Below are positions 1 to 5,314 of a stretch of 6,737 bases of DNA, piece by piece. Numbering within the stretch: position 1 is the stretch's first letter; the number at the start of each line of letters is the position of its first letter. The translations under genes and the position numbers were made by a program. The stretch lies in NCBI GenBank assembly GCA_021772195.1, contig JAJFML010000096.1, positions 1-6,737 on the forward strand. The letters run 5' to 3'. The notes below the pieces were generated by a model. It had not been told where the DNA came from. It did no database searches and saw only the letters and a list, made by a program, of their open reading frames with translations. The stretch is from Chlamydiota bacterium (GTDB lineage Bacteria; Chlamydiota; Chlamydiia; Chlamydiales; SM23-39).

Positions 1-191
1 GACGCGAGCCCCATCTCCAGGAGCAGCCCAGCCAAATAGTTGGAATTAAGAGAAAAATAAAATAATATGTATCTAAATAGCCCAGAAAGAGAAAAAAAGG
101 GTTTAAGATCTCTGGCCTGTTATGGGCCATTTTTATAAGAAAATCTAGTTGAGTTCGTAATATTTCTGTCATGAGTGTAAGGATATCTTAA
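1..191. other. Gene-poor left edge: possible tail of an upstream gene, then intergenic DNA
   Basis: The first 40 bases are clearly more GC-rich than the rest of the window, and all three forward frames stay open until stops at 37-39, 47-49 and 63-65. This fits the last codons of a plus-strand gene beginning outside the window. Frame 2 reads as a proline/alanine-rich tail (RAPSPGAAQPNSWN then TAA), but I cannot tell which frame is real. After that come A-rich sequence, a short terminator and the gshA ribosome binding site TAAGGA at 178-183. I saw no convincing promoter with both boxes, no tRNA and no repeat. Confidence 0.4.
113..134 (+). terminator. Short rho-independent terminator upstream of gshA
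   Basis: TGGCC at 113-117 pairs perfectly with GGCCA at 125-129 across a 7-nt loop, and five T residues follow at 130-134. The stem is only 5 bp but four of the pairs are G-C. Its position after a likely gene end and before gshA suits termination of an upstream plus-strand transcript. The short stem limits confidence. Confidence 0.5.
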
Positions 192-1498
192 ATGCGAATT
201 TTTGTCCCAGATGAGAAAACTCTAGTTAAAGAGTTGAAAAATTCTCTCCCATGGCCTTGAGATGGAAGCCCTCAGAGTGGATGAAGAGGGAAATCTCTCT
301 AAAACTCCTCATCCTAAAGGTCTCAACCCCAAAGAGATTACTAGAGATTTTTCAGAAGCGCAGTTGGAGTTTATTACTCCTCCCCTCAAAAAATCTGAGG
401 ATGCAATCTCTTTTCTCATGAAACTTAAAATGAAGATGGATGGGGAGAGAATTTGGCAATTTAGCGCGCCTGGAGCTCTATCCAAAAAGATTCCAATAGC
501 TAATTTTGGCAACTCAGAAGAAGGAAAGAGAAAAACACTATATAGAAAAGGTCTTGCGCTTCGTTATGGAGCAAAGATGCAGATGTTATCCGGTGTTCAT
601 TACAATTTCTCATTTTCTGAGTCTTTTTGGGAAATATTGTATGAAATGAGCAAAGATACAAAAACGCATTTATCCTTTAGATCGGAGTGCTATCTTAAAA
701 TAGTGAGAAATTTCCTTCGTTTTGGTTGGATTTGTACCTATTTGTTCGGAGTCACTCCAGCTGTCGATAAGAGTTTTATCGATCGCCCTAAAAAGCCTCT
801 TAGAAAATGGGGAAAGAGGACGTACATTGCACCTTTTGCCACTTCACTTCGTATGAGCACGTTCGGTTATCAAAACAAGATTGAGTGTCAAAAGCCTGTT
901 TCCTTCAATAGTTTGGATGAATATATCCATGATTTAGAAGTGCGAATATCCACGCCTCATCCTAAATATTCTCGATTAAATGGAGAACAAATTAATGGAA
1001 ACATCTTTCAGACTGAAGCGGAGCACTACTCACGCATTCGCCCCAAGCCTAGCTTAGTAGATTTAGAGAGTCGCCTGGATGGGGTGAAAAAGAGGGGGAT
1101 TTCATACCTTGAAATTCGAAATATGGATATTAGCCCCTTTACTGAATCTGGGATTGAGATTAGTGAACTTCATTTTCTTCAGGCCTTCTTGCTCTTCTGC
1201 CTCTTTTGTGAAGATAAAAAGCTTAGTTCAAAAGAGCGTCTTGAAATTTGCAAAATTCAAAATAAAGTTGCGCTCTATGGCAGAGATCCTGATCTTCTTT
1301 TAGGTAAAAAGATGCTTAGAGAGTCTGCTTGTGATCTTATAAAATTAATCCAGCCTTTTGCTGAGATGTGTGGTAAGGAGCACATAGAGAGCTTAAGGAG
1401 AAAAAATCCTTCATCCTGAACTTACGCCCTCTGGAAGACTATTAGACGAGATGGGAGATGAGGATCTTGTTGAATACATTCTGCGAAGAGGATGTTGA
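192..1498 (+). CDS. gshA: Glutamate-cysteine ligase (gamma-glutamylcysteine synthetase), proteobacterial type, frame disrupted near both ends
   Basis: GshA is a cytoplasmic enzyme that joins glutamate and cysteine with ATP, the first and limiting step of glutathione synthesis. From memory of E. coli GshA the match is clear throughout: ITRDFSEAQLEFITP, TLYRKGLALRYGA, SGVHYNF, RFGWICTYLFG, FATSLRMSTFGYQNK, RIRPKPS and SYLEIRNMDISPF, with the metal and substrate residues present. The longest open frame, 262-1419 (385 aa), starts inside the conserved GLExE motif and would lose its first glutamate. A better start is ATG 192, eight bases behind TAAGGA; it encodes MRIFVPDEKTLVKELK, but that frame stops at 258-260. 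Removing one A from the A5 run at 237-241 joins it to GLEMEALRV. At the other end the frame stops at 1417, while the next frame continues the family sequence (ILHPELTPSGRLLDEM) to a TGA at 1496-1498; removing one A from the A6 run at 1401-1406 joins them. The rebuilt protein has 434 residues, shorter than the E. coli 518. Whether this is sequencing error, slippage or a pseudogene cannot be decided here. Confidence 0.93.
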
Positions 1499-1523
1499 CT
1501 TTTTAAGCCTAAATTTTCATATT
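1495..1523 (+). promoter_or_regulatory. Candidate sigma70-type promoter for the first tryptophan-rich protein gene
   Basis: TTGACT at 1495-1500 matches five of six bases of the -35 consensus. It is followed after exactly 17 bases by CATATT at 1518-1523, which matches four of six bases of the -10 consensus. Transcription would start near 1530, just before the AGGAG ribosome binding site at 1539-1543. The -35 box overlaps the stop codon of the rebuilt gshA. The -10 box is weak, so this is only a candidate. Confidence 0.35.
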
Positions 1524-1553
1524 CTTCCTCTTAAATTCAGGAGATTGAATATG
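1518..1553 (+). promoter_or_regulatory. Dyad that would pair with the start codon of the first tryptophan-rich gene
   Basis: CATATTC at 1518-1524 is the perfect complement of GAATATG at 1547-1553, which contains the ATG. Inside it, CTCTT (1528-1532) can pair with the ribosome binding site AGGAG (1539-1543, one G-U pair). The two helices are separated by a 3x3 internal loop and close on a 6-nt loop. If transcripts enter from gshA, this hairpin would cover the start site. If the promoter at 1495-1523 is used, the left arm lies in the -10 box and would not be transcribed. Confidence 0.25.
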
Positions 1554-2582
1554 AAAAAGTATCTTTTAGCGTTATTCACACTTTTTATAACAACTGCTTG
1601 TGCTGAAGATTTTTTGGGTGAGAGAATCGATGATGGACAGCGGATCCTTTATAGCTATTACGACAATAGCGACTGGACGATTGGCCTTGAAGATGGATCT
1701 TCTTGGAGAATTCACATATTAAAAGATAAGAGGGAGAAGAACTGGTATGAATGGTGGAATAAGATTACACCTAAAGAGTGGGAATTAGATAAGAGCTTTT
1801 TCTTTGAGCCTTCAGACTGGAGCGAAAATAACGAACTGTCAGTTTATCACACAAAGGGCAATCTTTATGAGGATTGTGGCTATGTTTTGGAAAATCACGC
1901 TACAAACCAAAAGGCTTTTGCTAAGTTTATTCCCTTCAACTTTATTCCAAAGATGCGTTCGATTGAACCTTTTTTAGAGGAGCCTGAAATAGTTCAAGCT
2001 AAGATTGCTTGCTCTTTCTATGATTGCTCATCTATTTTAAACCAAACATTTATCTTAGAAGATGATAGCTGTTGGGTTATCTTTCCGTATAAGGGAAATT
2101 CATCATCTTGGAGCCAATGGTTTAAAGGCAAAGAGGTAGATCAACCCGATCCTGAATTTGTCTTTCACGCTTCAAATTGGTGCTTTAACGACAATTTAAA
2201 GATCTATTTTCATGAAGGAGATCTGAATCTAATAACTAAATATCAGCCTAACTACTCGAAATTTCGTAGTCGGGGAGTTTTTCTTATTATAAATCTTTCA
2301 AAAAATCAGGTGGCATATGCAAATAAAGTTCCCCTATCCAAGCTTGTCAAAAATTTTCAAATTGAGAAAAAGGCGGAATATCAAAATGGCTTTAATAAGG
2401 GATATGATAACGGCAGGTTAGCTGGAAATCAGTTAGAATATGACCGAGGTTATACAGCTGGGCATAAAGCGGGGAGAAGGCCTGAGGGTGCGGATGTTTC
2501 AAATTATGAGAAGGGATTTTCTGAAGGATATGATTTTGGATATGAAGAGGGATACTCCGTTGAGGTTTTTATCGAAGAGTAG
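1551..2582 (+). CDS. Exported tryptophan-rich two-domain protein with GX3-repeat tail, function unknown
   Basis: I do not recognise a named family. The start is ATG 1551, seven bases after AGGAG (1539-1543), giving 343 residues; the in-frame ATG further upstream at 1458 lies inside the end of gshA and has no ribosome binding site. Residues 1-18 are a Sec signal peptide (MKKYLLALF core, cleavage after ACA before EDF). The body holds two copies of one domain, about 32-126 and 153-259. They share SxYD (35 and 155), LEDxSxW (46-52 and 169-175), WxxWW/F (65-69 and 187-191), W90/W210, a N-x-L-x-V/I-Y element (93-99 and 213-219) and NQxAxA (119-124 and 252-257). Residues 277-335 form a tail with a glycine every fourth position. 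Cys17 invites a lipoprotein reading, but the lipobox is poor and the paralogue lacks this cysteine. The likely location is periplasm, outer envelope or outside the cell. The next gene is its paralogue. Confidence 0.85.
   Translation: MKKYLLALFTLFITTACAEDFLGERIDDGQRILYSYYDNSDWTIGLEDGSSWRIHILKDKREKNWYEWWNKITPKEWELDKSFFFEPSDWSENNELSVYHTKGNLYEDCGYVLENHATNQKAFAKFIPFNFIPKMRSIEPFLEEPEIVQAKIACSFYDCSSILNQTFILEDDSCWVIFPYKGNSSSWSQWFKGKEVDQPDPEFVFHASNWCFNDNLKIYFHEGDLNLITKYQPNYSKFRSRGVFLIINLSKNQVAYANKVPLSKLVKNFQIEKKAEYQNGFNKGYDNGRLAGNQLEYDRGYTAGHKAGRRPEGADVSNYEKGFSEGYDFGYEEGYSVEVFIEE
2379..2555 (+). repeat. Coding repeat: glycine every fourth residue (GX3) in the C-terminal tail
   Basis: Residues 277-335 of the protein contain eleven glycines in three blocks of four, three and four, each spaced four residues apart, usually next to tyrosine or phenylalanine (for example YQNGFNKGYDNGRLAG and YEKGFSEGYDFGYEEGY). 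The blocks are separated by NQLEYD and by a short RRPEGADVSN linker. This resembles the GX3 periodicity known from Yae1-like and FliH-type glycine-repeat segments, in which helices pack through the glycine face. Similarity of function does not follow from that. Confidence 0.75.
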
Positions 2583-2684
2583 AAATCAGATCATCTTAAA
2601 ATTTTTCGTATTAGAACAAAAATAAAGATTTAAAAATGAGCGTTATATTACCATGCCCACACACTTTTTTTTGGAGGTTTGGTA
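2583..2684. other. A/T-rich spacer between the two paralogues
   Basis: This 102-base spacer contains no convincing terminator. ATCTT and ATTTTT (2594-2606 area) could pair with AAAAAT and AAGAT about 15-20 bases later, but the stem is all A/T apart from two pairs and is bulged. TATATT at 2644-2649 could serve as a -10 box, without a recognisable -35 box at the right distance. The spacer ends in the GGAGG ribosome binding site at 2673-2677. Confidence 0.3.
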
Positions 2685-2686
2685 AT
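2647..2686 (+). promoter_or_regulatory. Dyad covering the ribosome binding site and start of the second paralogue
   Basis: ATTACCA at 2647-2653 is the perfect complement of TGGTAAT at 2680-2686, which includes the first two bases of the ATG at 2685. Inside it, CC at 2656-2657 can pair with GG at 2676-2677 of the ribosome binding site GGAGG. The loop is the C/A- and T-rich stretch between them. If the -10-like TATATT at 2644-2649 is a true promoter, the left arm would be only partly transcribed, so the case is moderate at best. Confidence 0.3.
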
Positions 2687-3641
2687 GAAGAAAATCTTAT
2701 TTTATGTGAGTTCATTCATTCTTTGTGTCTCTTTTGCATACGCAGAAGATTACAAAGGTGAACAGTTAGATAACAGTCAGCGTATCATTTTCAGCTGTTA
2801 TGATAACGATGAGTGGACTCTTGGTCTTGAAGACGGATCTTACTGGAAGATCAATATTCTAAAAGGCAAAAGAAAACAGACCTGGTATGAGTGGTGGAGC
2901 GGAAATAAACCTGAAGAGTGGTCTTTAGATGAAAAGTTTTTCTTTGAGCCAGGGGAGTGGAAAGAAAATAATGCGTTAACTGTTTATCGCACCTCTTCAA
3001 ACATTTTCAGTAACTGCTCATTTGTTTTAGAAAATAGCATGACAAATCAAAAAGCATTTGCTGAGTTTGTTCCCTTTCATTCGAAGTATATTCCTAAATT
3101 GACCTATGCGGAGCCATTTTTTTCTTATCCAGAAGGGGGCGCAAGCAAAGTTTCTTATCGTATTGGGAACAGATCCTCAAATTTAAAAAATATTGTCATT
3201 TTGGAAGACAATACATGCTGGCAGATTTATCCTTTTTCGAAAAATGAAGCTTCTTGGGGCCAATGGTTTCGAGGAGAAGTGGTTGATCAACCCGATCCTA
3301 ACTTTGTCTTTAAAACGACAGATTGGATCTTTAATGATGAGCTTCAGCTCTATTTTCAAGAGGGGGACGTAAGGCTTGCTCAAAAGTATGAACCAGCTCT
3401 TTTAAAGCCAACGACATCAAAACATGGGATCTATCTTTTTGAAAATTTGCGCACGAGGCAATTTGCTTATGCAAAGAAAATATCTGTAGCAGAGCTTGTT
3501 CAAAACTATGAGATATATGCAGAAGATCAAAGAGACCAAGGATATACAGAAGGCTATCGAAAAGGCAAGTCCGATAGTAGTAGAGATGAGCCTAGAATAG
3601 ATATTGGAAGAATCATTATTGATGTTGAAACAGATACTTAA
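2685..3641 (+). CDS. Exported tryptophan-rich two-domain protein, paralogue of the preceding gene, function unknown
   Basis: The start is ATG 2685, seven bases after GGAGG (2673-2677); the TTG at 2679 in the same frame is too close to that site. The product has 318 residues. Residues 1-20 are a Sec signal peptide ending AYA before EDYKGE, a clean signal peptidase I site. Over the first 52 mature residues about 33 are identical to the preceding protein, counted by eye, and the similarity continues to the end of the second domain. The landmarks are shared: LEDGSYW (48-54), WYEWW (67-71), FFFEPGEW, a NALTVY element, then LEDNTCW, WGQWFRG, the VDQPDP stretch and FAYAKK. The two genes also share identical DNA at the VDQPDP codons (GATCAACCCGATCCT), which supports a fairly recent duplication. 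The GX3 tail is reduced to one block (QGYTEGYRKG), followed by a different acidic end. The next gene starts 17 bases on, so the two are probably cotranscribed. Function is unknown. Confidence 0.88.
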   Translation: MKKILFYVSSFILCVSFAYAEDYKGEQLDNSQRIIFSCYDNDEWTLGLEDGSYWKINILKGKRKQTWYEWWSGNKPEEWSLDEKFFFEPGEWKENNALTVYRTSSNIFSNCSFVLENSMTNQKAFAEFVPFHSKYIPKLTYAEPFFSYPEGGASKVSYRIGNRSSNLKNIVILEDNTCWQIYPFSKNEASWGQWFRGEVVDQPDPNFVFKTTDWIFNDELQLYFQEGDVRLAQKYEPALLKPTTSKHGIYLFENLRTRQFAYAKKISVAELVQNYEIYAEDQRDQGYTEGYRKGKSDSSRDEPRIDIGRIIIDVETDT

Positions 3642-3658
3642 ACCCATAGGAGGAATGT

Positions 3659-4291
3659 ATGAAATTAATTTATTTACTATTATTTAGTTCGTTTGCTTTT
3701 GCAAATTCGCCCCAAGTAGATTCGGGGTTGGAGAATTCTGTCAACGCTCTTAAATCTGAGGCTTTAAGCCTTATGGATGAAGTAGGCTCCAAAGTAGCTG
3801 CTTTTAAAGAGAGCTATCCAGAGGATCAGACGGTATTGGCTTTTTCAAACTTTTTTGAAGAGAGTTGTGCGCTTGAGCTAGAAAAGCGGCTTGAAGTTCT
3901 ATCAGAGTATGGATGTCTTCATTCAGATCTGTCAAAATTGCAAGAGAATTTAGCAGAAAGAGAGCTAGAAGCTCTTCTTGTCCCAAGAGACTGGCAATCT
4001 AGAAATGATGAGAATGTCAAGAGACTTATCAAAGAGGCCTTAGGTGAGTATCTAAACGATTCTTGCAGTTACCTTTTGAGCAATGCAGACCTGCTTTTGG
4101 AGGGTTACTTAACTTTTCTGGTAAACCTAGTCGATTATTTTGAAGCAAACTATATGAATGATCCTTTTCTTTCGGAGAACCAAATGAGAATTGAAAAGAT
4201 CATTAGTGAGATTGCATCTCTAATTGAAGATTATGAAAATCGAGATCTTGTGACCATTCTTCCCTACGAAGAAGCACCTCCAGAGTCTTAA
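3659..4291 (+). CDS. Small exported alpha-helical acidic protein, function unknown
   Basis: I do not recognise this 210-residue protein. Its ATG follows a full AGGAGG (3648-3653) by five bases, and the gene begins 17 bases after the preceding stop, so it is likely translated from the same message. Residues 1-15 are a short signal peptide (MKLIYLLLFSSFAFA, cleavage before NSP). The mature part is rich in glutamate, leucine and serine and looks almost wholly helical, with heptad-like leucine spacing around 70-107. Three cysteines (70, 86, 136) remain, so at most one disulfide can form within a chain and one cysteine is left over. The end is acidic and proline-containing (PYEEAPPES). No enzyme or binding motif is visible. 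Its coupling to the tryptophan-rich protein is the only functional hint. Confidence 0.82.
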   Translation: MKLIYLLLFSSFAFANSPQVDSGLENSVNALKSEALSLMDEVGSKVAAFKESYPEDQTVLAFSNFFEESCALELEKRLEVLSEYGCLHSDLSKLQENLAERELEALLVPRDWQSRNDENVKRLIKEALGEYLNDSCSYLLSNADLLLEGYLTFLVNLVDYFEANYMNDPFLSENQMRIEKIISEIASLIEDYENRDLVTILPYEEAPPES

Positions 4292-4327
4292 TCAAATGTA
4301 AATTTAAATTTTAATCTTTTTTTAAAA

Positions 4328-4333
4328 TATAAC
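4328..4333 (+). promoter_or_regulatory. Candidate -10 box for the 4384 gene
   Basis: TATAAC at 4328-4333 matches five of six bases of the -10 consensus. It would place the transcription start near 4339-4340, exactly at the left foot of the inverted repeat that follows. The upstream bases are T- and A-rich without a clear -35 box; TTTAAA at 4303-4308 is the nearest match but its 19-base spacing is long. The 92-base gap after the preceding gene makes a separate promoter reasonable. Confidence 0.35.
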
Positions 4334-4387
4334 TTATGAGAGATTCTCCTGGCATATTTAACAAAATAACAGGAGAATCTCTTATGA
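4334..4387 (+). promoter_or_regulatory. Perfect 13-bp inverted repeat that sequesters ribosome binding site and start codon
   Basis: AGAGATTCTCCTG (4339-4351) is the exact reverse complement of CAGGAGAATCTCT (4370-4382), separated by an 18-nt A/T-rich loop. The right arm contains the ribosome binding site AGGAGA (4371-4376). With two G-U pairs the stem extends outward to 4334-4387 and takes in the ATG at 4384-4386. In RNA this would bury both the ribosome binding site and the start codon in a long helix. No T-run follows on either strand, so it does not look like a terminator. It could be a translational switch (thermosensor, or opened by a protein or small RNA), or, at DNA level, a repressor site. 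Confidence 0.7.
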
Positions 4388-5181
4388 AACGAACATTTTC
4401 CCTATTTTTTCTGCTTACTCTTCTTGCATTTTCATCCCCGAGCTATGCAGAAGTTAAATCAGATTCAGAAATAATAGAAGAACTTCACGAAGAATATCTA
4501 GATGCGATAGCTAAGGGGCCTAGAAATGAATATACGAAGTTTCGTGACTATTGCACGATGCTTCTCAATCTTCCCATTGTGACTAAAGAGATTAAGAAAA
4601 ATGTGGAGCAATTCATGGAAGTCTATGATTCCTATTTTTCTAGCCTTCTCTTCATTTGTGAAAAGTACCCCATGTATGAAGTTACAAGTATGATTCTTCA
4701 AGAACTCAATCCTTTTTTAGAAGATTTTGACCGTTACCGTGTAGGCCCTTGTTTTATGCTATTTCAATTTGGACTAGGTGATCTAATGTATGATGAGGAT
4801 TCAAAGGAACTCTCTTCGCTGGCTGTGGAATTTGCTGTTAAAAACCGTATGATCGCAGATAAATTTAAAGAAGATCCGGAAAAGAAGTTCAATTTGAATC
4901 TTCTTCTGGAAAAGGAGAAGTTAAAAGCTGTTCGCAAATTTTGTGGGACAGCTAGAGATCCTTACCTGCGTAACGTTCTCTTTAATGAAGTTCGTCATAT
5001 TCAAAGGATTAGAGACTACTGGGATCGTTACACTTTCAGCTTAGAATATTTAGAGCAATTAAAAGATGGGAGTTTTGAACCTCAAAATCCTGCAGAAAAA
5101 GAGATTAGGGATCTCTTGCAAGATTTTTCAATGAAAATCACCAAGAAGAAAGAAGATTTCGGCGAATTTATTGGAATATAG
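4384..5181 (+). CDS. Exported alpha-helical protein, function unknown, behind a start-codon hairpin
   Basis: I do not recognise a family. ATG 4384, preceded by AGGAGA at 4371-4376, gives 265 residues. An in-frame ATG at 4336 lies in the left arm of the inverted repeat, has no ribosome binding site and would place a poor leader before the signal peptide. Residues 1-22 are a typical Sec signal peptide (MKRTFSLFFLLTLLAF core, cleavage after SYA before EVK). The mature protein is predicted by eye to be mainly helical and charged, with four cysteines (57, 92, 123, 187), enough for two disulfides in the periplasm. The stretch around 124-136 is more hydrophobic, but too short and broken by glycines and an aspartate to be a clear membrane segment. 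No catalytic motif is visible. The gene has its own probable promoter and a strong terminator, so it is likely monocistronic and individually controlled. Confidence 0.84.
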   Translation: MKRTFSLFFLLTLLAFSSPSYAEVKSDSEIIEELHEEYLDAIAKGPRNEYTKFRDYCTMLLNLPIVTKEIKKNVEQFMEVYDSYFSSLLFICEKYPMYEVTSMILQELNPFLEDFDRYRVGPCFMLFQFGLGDLMYDEDSKELSSLAVEFAVKNRMIADKFKEDPEKKFNLNLLLEKEKLKAVRKFCGTARDPYLRNVLFNEVRHIQRIRDYWDRYTFSLEYLEQLKDGSFEPQNPAEKEIRDLLQDFSMKITKKKEDFGEFIGI

Positions 5182-5192
5182 TTATTAATTGT

Positions 5193-5231
5193 AAAGCCGT
5201 AATTGTTTAGTTTAAATAATTGCGGTTTTTT
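5193..5231 (+). terminator. Rho-independent terminator after the 4384 gene
   Basis: CCGTAATTGTTTA (5197-5209) pairs along all 13 positions, two of them G-U, with TAAATAATTGCGG (5213-5225) around a GTT loop. Six T residues follow at 5226-5231. AAAG at 5193-5196 extends the stem into the T-run. It begins 12 bases after the stop codon, so it very probably ends that transcript. Confidence 0.88.
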
Positions 5232-5260
5232 GTATATATTAATATTCAAATCTGTTTATC

Positions 5261-5266
5261 TATAAT
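5261..5266 (+). promoter_or_regulatory. Perfect -10 box upstream of the 5315 gene
   Basis: TATAAT at 5261-5266 is an exact consensus -10 box, placed after the terminator and before the next gene. The predicted start near 5273 would leave a leader of about 42 bases that begins with GGCGGAGCC, a 3-bp mini-hairpin. No good -35 box stands 16-18 bases upstream; the region there is only A/T. Confidence 0.5.
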
Positions 5267-5304
5267 TAATAGGCGGAGCCTGAAGGTTGGTTTTGCATTT
5301 TTCT

Positions 5305-5314
5305 GGGGGGGAGG
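5305..5314 (+). promoter_or_regulatory. Ribosome binding site inside a G7 run
   Basis: Seven G residues (5305-5311) are followed by AGG directly before the ATG at 5315. The usual GGAGG pairing would be too close to the start, so ribosomes probably use the left part of the G-run. A change in the number of G residues would shift the spacing and could alter translation. Confidence 0.5.

Noticed and set aside
262..264. ATG 262 as the true start of GshA
   Set aside because: It falls inside the conserved GLExE motif, has no ribosome binding site and would drop the first metal-binding glutamate. The out-of-frame ATG 192 with TAAGGA and family-like leader fits better.
1458..1550. Upstream in-frame start for the first tryptophan-rich protein
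   Set aside because: It adds 31 residues overlapping the gshA end, lacks a ribosome binding site and puts the signal peptide in the interior.
1593..1601. Lipoprotein cleavage at Cys17 of the first tryptophan-rich protein
   Set aside because: TTAC lacks the leucine-type residue expected three positions before the cysteine, and the paralogue has a plain signal peptidase I site at the same point.
2440..2625. Overlapping forward reading frame inside the GX3 tail
   Set aside because: It exists only because the repeat codons leave another frame open; it has no ribosome binding site and no family resemblance.
4300..4311. AAATTTAAATTT palindrome as a terminator after the 3659 gene
   Set aside because: It contains only A/T pairs, leaves almost no loop and is separated from the T-run; such sequence is common in A/T-rich spacers.
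4330..4341. TAACTTATGAGA shared with the minus strand at 6473-6484, upstream of the MarC-family gene
   Set aside because: A few shared 12-mers are expected by chance in 6.7 kb of A/T-rich DNA, and the distances to the two start codons differ (53 versus about 37 bases).
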